DNA of 64,000 bases from Clusia tigrina (Eukaryota; Arthropoda; Insecta; Diptera; Clusiidae). Below are positions 1 to 11,490 of the stretch, in pieces (the stretch's first letter is position 1; each line of letters starts with the position of its first letter). Under the pieces are notes generated by a model that worked only from the letters and a program-made list of their open reading frames with translations, was not told the origin of the DNA and made no database searches. Position numbers and translations under genes: made by a program. Location of the stretch: the NCBI GenBank assembly GCA_920105625.2, contig OV050030.1, positions 421,719,240 through 421,783,239 of the forward strand, given 5' to 3'.

Positions 1-559
1 AATCTAATGAAATGACTTTAATGAATACCTGAATTAATTATTTATTTTCTCCGAAAATATAGCAAATAAACTTTGTGTTTCCTAAAAGGATTTAAGGATA
101 TGATTTTAAGAAATGGAAATGCTTGAAAGGGAAAATATATGCGTCAAAATTCCAAGAATAGTTGAGATGATTTACATGATTATTTCACTGTTAATTAACT
201 TAAGCTCCTGAAGGTGAGTTTAGTTGCATTTGTAGCCATTTCAATGACATTGCGGCTTCCAAACACAGTCACTTGGGTCCGTTTGTTTACACGAATTCCA
301 CGAGCAGCGTACAAAATATAATGACAATATTTTATATTGAGACCACGTCTACATCAGACTCTCAAAAGTCAGCCTAGTTGTCTCTCTGACTCTGCAAGTA
401 ATTTAAGTCAGTAAGTAACTAACTACTTAATATTGGCTCAGTAGAGGCGAACTCAGGGCTATCGTGGGGGTTCTGACATAGGTCTGCAAAATTTTAATTT
501 TTTTTTTTTTGTCGGAGCAATCTAGTTTTACTCTGCTTTAAATCTACCCGACCTCCGAA

Positions 560-1015
560 GAAATAGAAGTAGATCCTGTGGTGCCAAGGAGCCAAGTTGG
601 TTACTCTTCAGCACATCAGGGCCAAAAATCCTAAACCATCATAGGGCGAATGGTAACCAGGTACGGTGCTCCTTTCAGAGATTATTGTAGGCGTTGTGGA
701 GATGAGGAGGAGGAGGAATCGGTGAAACATCTGCAATGTGCTTGCCCAGGTCTTCGGAGGAGGCAAGCCAGGTATATAGACTCGGCCTTCTTTGGACAAC
801 TACAAGAATAAGCTGAGCTGCAACTAACTGATATTCTCAAACTCACAGAAGCTTCTGGCAGGTATAAGATCGCGGGGATCTGATCGTTTTTTGATGGAGA
901 GAGGGGAAGTGGTTTCCCTCCAAAAACAGGTATCACAATGGGCCAATGGGCCTCCGAGTGCTGCTTGTGCAACTCGCAAACTACCTGGTTAATCTAACCC
1001 AACCTTACTAATTAA
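560..1015 (+). mobile_element. Non-LTR retrotransposon 3' end fragment
   Basis: In one frame ending at a stop at 809-811 the sequence encodes a CRRC, then an acidic run, then HLQCACP and an arginine-rich stretch. This is the zinc-knuckle-like C-terminus found after reverse transcriptase in R1/Jockey-type LINE proteins. After a stop the reading continues with a hydrophobic and basic tail ending in an ILKLTEASG-like segment, which also fits such C-termini and suggests the stop is a mutation. The fragment ends at about 1015 in a TAACCCAACCTTA-like tail. The 5' part of the element is absent. The exact family is not identified. Confidence 0.6.
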
Positions 1016-2004
1016 TAGGAGTCGCTATGCTGGAGCATGATTTCAGAGAGCCCCCTTCAAAGGATGACAGTGACAGAGAACTTCCCACAAAGTCTTGGTC
1101 CTACGAAAAATACCCAGCTTTGGTACTTTCCGTAGTGGTTGTTGGTACAATAATGTTATCAGGACTTCTTCAATTTATGGTGTTACTCCTGTCAGGAATG
1201 AAACAAACTATATGAATTATATTTACATGCTTAAAAAAGCTCAGTCTGTCGGAGTCATGAAAAGCATCTCAATTGTAGCTAACAGAATATTCTATCAGCA
1301 CCAGCCACATTAGATTTATTATTTCATATGGTTGAGGCTTTTCTGTAGCACGACGACCACAGAGGTCTATTCTACACTTGTTGGGTGGTCTATGGTTTTC
1401 TCCACAGAGCTCGCGAATTGGTTCTCAGCTACGATCAGAACTATAAGCATAGCTATGTGATGGTTGTGTATGACTAGAGATCACTCTCTGTAGAATTTTT
1501 CCTCACATGCAGTTGCTGTTCGAGTCCGGCATCTGTATAAAAATATGTAGTTTCTGACTCATCTACCACTAGCAAGAATAACTACCAAATAACGGATATA
1601 TTTAAGAGTTAAAACTATATCCTTACCATACTCGCACAACACAGATAAAACCACTGAAAAGCTCTCTTTTCTAAGCGCTACACACTCGTAGCTTTCGTAC
1701 CGAGGACATCTTGTATATATTTCAGGCTTGTTGTAGGAAAGCATGGCCGTGCTTGTGGGTTGAGAACGCGGCCTGCAAAATATATACTCCCATGTATATG
1801 GCAAGTGCTTAGCCAGGCATTAATAAGCAACACTGCTGTAGCTGCATAATCATGCCGACTATTAATAAGCCGCAGGGCAACAAGTTAAGCAATATTTTAA
1901 AGTCCGGCAAAGCGAGGGTGACACGTTATCAGCACGCAATGCTTTATATGTGTACGGGTAAAGGCACGTCACACTTAAACACACACTCAGACACATACTT
2001 AGCA

Positions 2005-2037
2005 ACACACACACATACACACACACAAACGCACACA
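2005..2037 (+). repeat. CA microsatellite
   Basis: Interrupted run of alternating C and A with ACAT and ACAA variants. Confidence 0.8.
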
Positions 2038-5000
2038 TGAACTGACATGCAACACAGTAAAACACGCACAGTACATTACCCACACAATCCTGCCGCCAGC
2101 ATTGCAATGAGATTTTTATCCTTGCAAGTTTTGTGTGGCATTTTTAGACTCACTCGCAGTCCCACCCACACCCACACCATCACCCATATCCTCACCTGGG
2201 TCAGAGTGTTGTGGGAATTGTAACACTTCTGCGCTGCATAAATAAATACCGCAAGCGCACAGTGGCAGAAAAAAAATATACAAAAAATGGATCCGCAAAG
2301 CATCAGCGAAGCAAATACTGGGAAAAAAACGACATTTATTATGTTGCCCGTTCGTGTGCTTTGGCGTTTTTGTTTGTTCGGGCGCACAAAAATGAGAAAA
2401 ATGCATTAGCTTGTTTGTTTGCTGCAGCTGCGTAAGCCGATTGCAGTATCCCGCTCGGTACGCGGTATCTCGTTGGTGTGGCAGGTGCGTGTTAAATTGG
2501 ATTTTCATGTCCTTCCGCAGAACCAGCTGCGAAATTGTGTCCTTCCATTTAACCTCTGCTGCTACTGCTGCTGCTGCTGATGTTGCTAGTTCTGCTATTG
2601 CTCGGCTCACAGTGTTACATTTCGCTATTTAAGCATTTCAACTGACTGGGCGGAATTTAATGCATATTGGGAAAGGGGAGGGCAGAAGAACGGAAAAAAA
2701 TTAAGCGTGAAATTTATAGTGCGACGAGCAATTGCGGTTTGCCGAGCACACTCAGGGCACTGGGCTGGAACGGGCGCGTTCAAATAGAAAATTATTGTTT
2801 TTAATTGTGAGCTGTATTTGCGGCATTCCTGCGAACTCTCAACGCATTCATCGCTTAAATCGCTGCAGAGGAATTGAAAATTAAATTATATAAAAAAAGG
2901 ACATCCAGAGCTTTAAGCTAAAATGGCTGAGTCAGTGTTCTCAAGCAAGCAAACTATTCAAAGATCAACTGGAAAGAAGCCCCGTTATTGAGCTTGAGCT
3001 AAATACCAGAAAAAATCAGAATTATATTCCAAATTCTATTATGGAATCATTGCAAAACTCCAGCTTGAGAATTTATGGAGGAACACCAATATCAACTATC
3101 TATCTAAGGTGCTTTAAAAGTGCTGCGGTACATAAACACATGTGCCATATGTCATCAGAGTAGTGACCACAGTTTGCGATACCATTGAACAGTCTTTCTT
3201 CAGAATTTCGGTTCAGCAAAAGAGGGGAAAGGAAGTTGCCCTTAACCGAGAGCAGCAACATGGTGATATGGCATCAGATCACAGCCATCTAAAGAGGGGA
3301 CTCGGCACGAACACAATCAATTGGATTAATGAAAGATTATCCTACCGGCACTTGAAAATGAATACAAAATATCACTTGGAGATGCATCCAGTTGGTATAT
3401 GAATAATATACCAGTTCATTATTGGGAATGAAAGCTTTTGAATTTTTTTGAGAGAATTTGACAGAATTTAAGAATATTACCCCCAATTTGAAAAAATTTA
3501 AACAGTCTTCATAAAAAAGATCCTTGCTATTTTACTAAAATCTACAGGTTATTCCAAAACAAGTAGCTGGGAAAATAGGCTGACATCTGCGATGAGAGAG
3601 GAACATTAAAGCTATTCAAGGATCAAGTAAGAGAATTTGTAATGTTTTGTATAGGAAGGATGGAAATTGAAACCACTTCGAAATATAAGAAGACTTTATA
3701 ATGAAAGCGAATAAGATTTTGGTTTACTCTACGCTATCGTTCGGTAGTAGTATTTCTGTAGTCTAAAATCTGTCTCTAGCATAGGAAATTAATAAAGGAT
3801 TCTAACTTCGATGGACTCTCCCTAGTAGTTATAAGTTTCGTCAATGGGATTTATGAATAATACCGTACCCTTGAGCATATTCCTCCACTAATAAGTGTTG
3901 TGTAGAAATGTGGAAAATAGTTGTTCAGTCCTTTCAGAAGCCAATGGTATAATGAGACACAGTGGGTTTAAAAGTATATCGTATTATTTTTGGTGATGGA
4001 ACAAATTGTTGCTCTCTAAATGTATTGGTTTTCCAATACTATTTTGAATCAATGCTTCAAAGAGATTTCTGCTGTTCAGTGCCTTGATCCTTAGTGCGTA
4101 TAGCTCAGACTCTCCCCTAATTAGAACAGCGTCCTTTTGTTGTTATTTTATTTTATATCTTGGAGGGAAGTTACTGTTTTTATTCCCATAATTCTTTTCA
4201 AGACAAATTCACCCTGGAGAAAGGGCATTTCTGCAGTGAATTTTACTATCCTGAAGTCCGATATAAACTTTAATGAGAATCACAAGCTTATCACATGCTC
4301 TCTCGTCCTCTGATTTAAAGTTATTTTTGAAGAGGAAAAGATGATGAGTTTTGCAAAATTTTATAATTATTCCATATACTTTGCTTTGACTACATTCAAA
4401 GTCCGCTTCCTTGTGACTGTGGAAAATACGACAGAGAGTTTCAGAGAGGACACAAATTCACAGAGTATGTCACGCCTGTGCTATGCTTCCGGATGTTTGC
4501 AGTATTCAGAAATAGAAACACCACTCTAATAAGGGAGCTTGAATGCTCCTATTAATATTTATATTTATAAGAATGCATCTATCGTCAAGAAACACTCCGT
4601 TATTTGATTATGACTGCTTCATTCCAGGATGTCCACTGATCAATTTCATTATTACTTTACCTTTGTATTGAATTAGACCACACTTGAAGAATAGAAAATT
4701 CCAAAAATTCTTCGGGTTCATCCCATTTCTGTGGCTGGCAAATTGAAGACAATAGTCAGAGGAATTTTTGGTGTCATGCTGTCAGCATAATTTATTGAAC
4801 ATTCACAAACAATGGAAACATAAGCAAATGAAAACGCTCTCAAATGCTCTTTCAAAAATTTAACAATGAAGGAGGCAAACGCAGCAGTTTCGCCAAAAAC
4901 AAAAGAATTTGCAATACAAATAAACGGAAATGTGGGTAAAATCCACCCTTTTACCCACATCTCGATACATGAACGAGTGCTCATGTATCCGTATGCACGG

Positions 5001-7465
5001 GAGTAGGAATTGTACTCCGTGTTACCACATATAAATGGCAGCGAAGCATGAACGGGCGCAACAAGAGCGGAATTCTATTTTGCTGATTACAAATAGGGTG
5101 GCGTGTTTTATGAGCAGCATATTGAGCGTGTGTATATAATGCGATATATGGATTTGTAGGGTTTGAGGGAGAGTGTTGTATATCAGTGAGAGTGTTGCAT
5201 GGTAAAGGAGAGTGTTAGATGTGAGGAAGACTGTGCTGGCAAGTGTTACAAATATACAACTGACTGCTGTTACAATTGTTTCGTTGTATTTGTTGTATTT
5301 TTTTTTGTTATTGTTATTTATGACTTTATATTTACACACTCGAACACTGCAATAGAAAGCTACATTATTTTTGTATATACACTTTTATTTTTTGCCTTCG
5401 AGTGTGTTGATTTAATATGTGTGCGTGCAACCTTTGGTTGTGTATGCATTCACACAAGTTTCGTTACTTTTATGTGAAAGTGTTGGACGCCACTGCGTAT
5501 GAGTAATCTCTATTTTCAGTACAGAGGGGTCATTATACGATAAGAGTGGGTTAATACAAAGTCAGTTAGCATTCTTAAACTTCGAAAGAAACTCAAAGTT
5601 ACATTATAATGTGGAATATAAGCATATAGGCTATCAAGGAAAGGATATTCGGCAACATAGTGAAGGGATTATTCTATAGCAAAGCCGACCAAAGCAACTA
5701 ATATACTGCATATTAATAATCTATGAAATTCCCCCATTCACACAGATTGTTTTAATCTCACCTATGATCACAATTTAAAAAAAAATTAAAATAAAATATT
5801 ATTCTATCATTTTAAAGAAGACTGTTTTATTGCAATTGAAATGCCATCATCCAAGTAATGAAATTCCACATTTCAATCAAAGTCATTTTTTGGATTTTGG
5901 AGAGTAACAAAACGAGCACCCACAGAAATATAGAGAACGAAAGAAAGCAATGAAAGCAACAAAAGTGTTGAAATTTTCCATTTATACCATTTGCATGGAG
6001 GAGTCCAAAAACAACAACAGCAACAAAATACTGCCAAATTGTTTTTTCTTTTATTTTTTGCCAGCAGAACAAAAGTGAATTGGTGCAAACAACAAAATGA
6101 ATATTTGCATCGTTTTTATTATTTGTTGACGTATTGTTTAAAAACAAAAAACCCCAAAAACCAAAAATAAAAAACCAAAAAAAACAGCATAAATAATTAA
6201 TAAAAAACAATCCGCTCGCATGCGAATGGGAGGAGTGCAGAGCGCTGTTGTGGATTGTTCGTTTTTTGTTTGCCTTCATTTTGATTACATTTGACGGCAT
6301 AATAATGGGTATGTCATATACTACACCCACACACGTGCCAGCCTACAAAAACAATCATCCTCACGTACACCATACACAAATTATGCCATTTTACATATCC
6401 ATTGTGTTATTATACTCCACAGGGGGAATGAGACATGCCGTTCATCCTGCCACTTGGATAATTCATACGAATAAGCAAGCCACAGGGACATGATTTTATA
6501 TATATTTATATGATCAGTGAAGAACTAAAGTGTCGTTCTTCGAATGTCTCAATAGTCTCCTGAAATAATAGTAAACAATTCTAAAAAATGGTTCTTTAGG
6601 TTCAAAATGAGTCGCTTAAAAATAAATCTTTTAAACTTGTGTTTCAATGTGAAAGTTTCCTAGGAGTCGTATTGAACCAATTCACTAAACTTTTTGCCCT
6701 AAAATTATACTGAAAATCGTCTCTATTCAATATTCTAAAATAATATATAATAATTATATATATTTCATATTTTTAAAACGAAAAACTAATTTTATCATAT
6801 TGAGGATCATAGGCATCGTCGTGAGTCCGAACTGCGTCTCCTGTCTGGAGAAGGTATGATAAAGAACAGAACTGCACAGAGCATTTTCTCTGCGTTTGTC
6901 CTATCTTTGCCAGAATTAGGAGGCGCATATTAGGGTGAGATGCTTTGTGAATGGACAACGTACATTCCTTATCCCTGGACAGACTTCAGAGATGCATAAA
7001 AGAGAGGAAATTGGAAATGGTGTAACTTCCTTTCCAAAATCCTCTATTTCCCCTTCCCCCAAACATTTGAAGGCTTGTGGTATAATGGACATCAATACCT
7101 GAGTGTTTGGAGATCTCCTTCTTTGGTGGTTCTCCGGCCTACCCCATTTCTATCTATCTACTCGTATCTCTGTGAACAATGGAAATCTAAATCGATATAA
7201 TATCAGGCAAAAAATAACAGCCATTCTATATTTTATTTCATTTGGTTTGTTTTTTTCGATGAGCTTCAGTAATAATACAAGAAACACTTGTTGGGGTCCT
7301 CGTGTCCTTGCTTGGCGGCCGACGTCCTGTCGTAGTTCTTCCGGGCGCGTGGCTGCAAAATCAAAACCCTAACGTAAAGTACAAACACTTTTCACCTTTC
7401 AGTTTTAAAAACACAAGAGAGCTTTATTCTTAAAATGCTAGTTCTTATATAATATTTACAAATAA

Positions 7466-7655
7466 ACATTACAGTCTACGTCTTCACTTTTCTGGTGTTC
7501 CAGTTACGCAGTTGTTATTTGGTGTCAGTGGCTCAAGCCCACTGACCTACTGCAAGTAAAAGTGTCGTCGGTGCATTCTAAATGCCCCTCGTCAGCTTGA
7601 CTGCAGAACTGTGACACCCTAAAAGTTTACATCATAATTAATGAATAAATACTGT
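7466..7655. repeat. Dispersed repeat, copy 1
   Basis: This stretch matches 53597-53775 in the same orientation. Shared blocks include TCTGGTGTTCCAG, GTCGNCGGTGCATTCTAAAT and ACACCCTAAAAGTTTACAT. On the minus strand the neighbouring 7400-7470 region has a TATATAAG and an AATAAAG in the order seen in LTRs, so an LTR origin is possible, but no clean TG...CA ends could be set. It lies about 45 bp left of the mariner. Confidence 0.6.
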
Positions 7656-7700
7656 TCATTTACAATATTTGTCCAATTCTTATTTTTATCATTTGTTATA

Positions 7701-7730
7701 AAGGGTTTTCCAATAAGAGGTGTTATTTTG
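7701..7730 (+). repeat. Mariner left terminal inverted repeat
   Basis: It starts AAGGGTTTTCCAA and is followed by AAGAGGTG and TATTTTG. It matches the reverse complement of 8963-8992 at 28 of 30 positions. Confidence 0.92.
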
Positions 7731-7804
7731 GTATTCAAAGGAAAATGCCATTTTTTAGATGAATGATCGGATGTTTATTTCATAATAAAGAGTTAGATAT
7801 GCCG

Positions 7805-8886
7805 TTAGAAATGAAAAACAACATTAGCCAAATGGCCATCACGACCACGCTTACAGAACCATATCCTTTTCATGACATTTTCAATAACCAAATCGCAAAG
7901 TGGCTGCCCTATGACCTCGATAGCCTCACGAATTCTATCTTTGAGGTCTTGAATCGACGCTGGGCTGTTGGCGTAGACCTTATCTTTCACGTGGCCTCAA
8001 ATGAAGAGGTCGCAAGGCGTTAAATCACAAGATCTCGGTGGCCAATTGTGATCACCTCTTCGAGAGATAACACGGTCCGGAAACTTTTCCCGTAAAAGAG
8101 CAATGGTTTCGTTGCTTGTGTGGCACGTAGCGCCGTCTTGTTGAAAGTAAACGTTGTCCAGATCAACACCATCCAACTCCGACCATAAATAATCATTAAT
8201 CATCATGTCTCGATAGCGCAATCCATTCACCGTACCTGTTGATCCAACCTTATTTTCGTAAAAGTAAGGTCCAATGACCCCGCCGGACCATAAACCGCAC
8301 CAAACAGTCACACGTTGAGGATGGAGAGGCTTCTCAACAATAACTGTTGGGTTTTCCGAGCCCCAGATGCGACAATTTGGCGTGTTGACGTAGCCACCGA
8401 GGTGGAAATGGGCCTCATCAGTCAAGACGATTTTTCGATGGAATTCCGGATCATTTTCATGCATTTCAAGGACCCAATCAGCAAGGACACGACGTTGTTG
8501 ATGATCGGCCGGCTTGAGTTCTTGTGTCAACTTGAGTTCTTGTAAAACTTAAGACCCAAGTTTTTATGCAAAATACCGTGTAATGACGTTTGTAGAATGG
8601 TCAATGCCAAAGAACGACAAGGAATGGACAAACCTGGGTTTTCTTCAACACTTTGGGCTACAGCAGCAATATTCTCAGTTGTTCTTGAGCGACGTGCAAG
8701 GGATTTATTCTTCACATCACTAACTTGTCCCAACAGCTCGAATGTTTCCACCAATTTCTGTATTGCGGTCCGACAAGCTGCTTCACGACGACCCAAAAAT
8801 GCTTTAGTTTTGCGAACTGTGACTGCAAGATTTTCACCATTTTTGTAGTGAACTTTAATAATTTCAATGCGTGTATCGTTCCATTC
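7805..8886 (-). pseudogene. Broken mariner-like transposase
   Basis: The minus-strand reading starts in frame after a stop at 8887-8889 with a helix-turn-helix-like region (KVHYKNGENL, then GRREAACRTAIQKLVETFE). It continues through VLTDEAHFHLGG (first catalytic Asp), YFQQDGATCH (second Asp) and NWPPRSCDLTP (third Asp), with 36 residues between the last two Asp. Two breaks are visible. A frameshift lies near 8530-8540, where an AAGAACTCAAG-like string is duplicated. A TGA at 7997-7999 sits where a Trp is expected, after which the frame stays open as GHVKDKVYA down to 7805. All three acidic residues remain, but the product cannot be made whole. The true start codon is not clear. Confidence 0.9.
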
Positions 8887-8962
8887 TTAGTAATGGCGTA
8901 GTTTCTACTTGTCAAATGTCAAAGAATGTCAAAAGTGACAGCTACCGAAATACCGGGTGATG

Positions 8963-8992
8963 CAAAATAGCACCTCTTGTTGGAAAACCCTT
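8963..8992 (-). repeat. Mariner right terminal inverted repeat
   Basis: Reverse complement of the left repeat with two mismatches, followed directly by TA. Confidence 0.92.
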
Positions 8993-9185
8993 TACAAGAG
9001 AACCGGACCATAGATTTTTGAGACGAACATTTGTTAAAAAACTAAGACAAGAAACGTTGTAAGGTGGAAGTCGTGTTTCCACTCAATACTTTTATAGATA
9101 TTTCAAGACACCACCGAGGTCGTGTTGTGGACGCCAGAAATTGCTATGCAAACAACTTCGAATTCAAGGAACATGGAATTATGTT

Positions 9186-11490
9186 ATAATAACCATATAA
9201 TAGTGATAATTATTATGATAATAATAATCACTATGATAATGATTATGACAATGATTATTGTAAGGATAAGATACTGATAATGATTATCATAATCACAATC
9301 ATAATGATAATGGTAGTGATTCTAAGAGTGATCATTTTAGTGTTAATGATAATGATTGAGATAATGATAGTGACAATATTAGTGATAATTTTAGTGTTAA
9401 TGATAATGATTGAGATAATGATAGTGACAATATTAGTGATAATTTTAGTGATAATTTTAGTGATAATTTTAGTGATAATTTTAGTGATAATTTTAGTGAT
9501 AATTTTAGTGATACTTTTAGTGATAATTATAATAATACTAATGATTATTACAAAACAAAATATAATTGTAATGATAATGACGACAATAATGATTATAATG
9601 TTAATAATAATGATTATAATAATGATAATTAAATATTATTAACATTAATAATTGAATATTACTAACATTAATAATTTAAAACATTTACAATAATAATGAT
9701 TATGATTCTAACGTTGATTATATTTAAAATCATAATAATTATGTTGTATATGACTACGATTAATAAGGATTATAACTACGATTACTAGTACAATTAACTT
9801 GACAATTTTTTTTTTAACTTAATTACTAAAGATTGCTATAATGATTACCATTACGATTACGCGACTAGTCAGAAAATCGTTACTATTATGAGTATTATTA
9901 CCAGTACCATTACATCAGAAAAATTGCGTATATGGTAATGGTTATAATTACTACTGCGTAAATGATTAAATAAAACTGCTCACGATCGTTTTTGTAATAT
10001 TGATTAATAATTCCAACTGTGACTTTACGATATGGTGGGATTTCTGATACCTTTCCAAGTATGATAATGCTTAAAATACTGAGTATGGGTGAGAATACAA
10101 TTACCATTCCGATGATGATAATAGCGGTGATTATGATTAATGTTTCGACTGCGATTTTGACTACAATTTTGACCACTATTTAAATTACAATTACGCTTCC
10201 AGATCTCACTATTATTAATGATTATGATTTCGATGGCGATTATGTTTACAATGACGGCTCCAATGACAATTTTGTTTATGCTTCTCATTATAATTTTATT
10301 ACAATTATGATTATGAGTTCAAGTACGATTACAATTACATTTACATTTATGATTATTAACATACCTATGATATAAATTACAATTATGATTGCAATTGGGA
10401 CTATGATCTCATTTACAATTCGCATCATGTTTCCGAATATCATTTTTAGTAATGGTTATAATTTTATATACGATTATGTTATTGCGACTTCGATGACAAT
10501 TACAATACGGATTTCTTTATGTTTCTCCTCACGATTACTTTTATGGCTATTTTTATGAATACAAATACGATTACAATTACATTTAGGATTATTAATATGT
10601 TTATATATGTTTATGATTTCGATTACGATTATGATTACAATTCATCATTTCATTCATTTGAAATTCCAATTATTTTTGTTATTAAGATTATGTTCTTTTT
10701 ACGATTGTGATGTTGCTGACAGTTATTATAATTTTTTTATATTTATTTGCGTTATTACGATTATATTTATTATTTCGATTTCGAGACTGATTACAATTAC
10801 ATATACGCTAACTATTATGTTAATGATTTTGCTTACAAGTATGATTACAAACAATTACTATTATTATTATATTGATTACGCTTATTTTGTTTCGTTGACA
10901 ATTGTGATTTTGATTTCGTTTATGACAAAGGCTCCCATTACTATGACAATTTCAGTTTTGATGTACAATTATAATGATTAATTATAATGATTACAATTGC
11001 AACTGTATACCATTGACTAATACACATGTGTATGATAATAACAACGATCACGACGATAACTACAATCTCCATAACGATCGATTACAATTTCGGTTTCGAA
11101 TACAATTACAATTTTGATAACGAATACAATTACAATTTTCATAACAATCGATTACTATTTCGGCAACGAATACATTTACAATTTCGACTACGAATACAAT
11201 TACAATGTTGATAACGATTACAATTACAATTTTCATAACAATCGATTACTATTTCGGCAACGAATACATTTACAATTTCGATTGCGAATACAATTATAAT
11301 TTCGATAACGAATACAATTACAATTTTCATAACAATCGATTACTATTTCGGCAACGAATACGATTACAATTTCGATTGTGAATACAGTTAAAATTTCAAC
11401 TACGAATACAATTACAATTTCGATAACGAATACAGTTAAAATTTCGATAACGAATACGATTATAATTACAATTACAACCTGGACGGTGCT
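9186..11490. repeat. Degenerate GAT/TAATGA and GATTACAATTA simple-sequence region
   Basis: A 2.3 kb stretch of cryptic simple sequence. The first part (to about 9660) repeats TAATGATTA-type and TTTTAGTGATAA units. The part after about 9690 is built from ATTACAATTACGATT-like blocks. Long open frames here (for example 9280-9642 and 10607-10981) translate to Ile/Met- or Tyr/Thr-rich strings that mirror the repeat and are not genes. Confidence 0.85.
11090..11420. repeat. 94 bp higher-order tandem repeat
   Basis: The block AACAATCGATTACTATTTCG recurs at 11143, 11237 and 11331, giving an exact 94 bp spacing twice. Each unit is itself made of ATTACAATTTCGATAACGAATAC-type sub-blocks. It sits at the end of the GATTACAATTA region and probably arose by local amplification. 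Confidence 0.8.

Larger units (their letters stand above)
7701..8992 (-). mobile_element. Tc1/mariner-superfamily transposon, full length but dead
   Basis: The element is 1292 bp long, bounded by 30 bp inverted terminal repeats that differ at two positions and by TA dinucleotides at 7699-7700 and 8993-8994, the target duplication typical of this superfamily. One decayed transposase gene fills it on the minus strand. Length, ends and target site all agree, so both boundaries are well supported. It inserted into the upstream intron of the serotonin receptor gene and right beside another repeat. Confidence 0.92.

Noticed and set aside
1027..1313. Short frames with a hydrophobic VLSVVVVGTIML stretch after the first LINE fragment
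   Set aside because: 62 and 72 codons, overlapping in different frames, with no recognisable family; possibly transposon debris but unsupported.
5827..6330. 167-codon minus-strand frame
   Set aside because: Phe/Cys/Leu-rich translation of A-rich DNA with CAACA runs; no family resemblance.
9280..9642. 120-codon Ile/Val-rich frame
   Set aside because: Direct translation of the TTTTAGTGATAA simple repeat.
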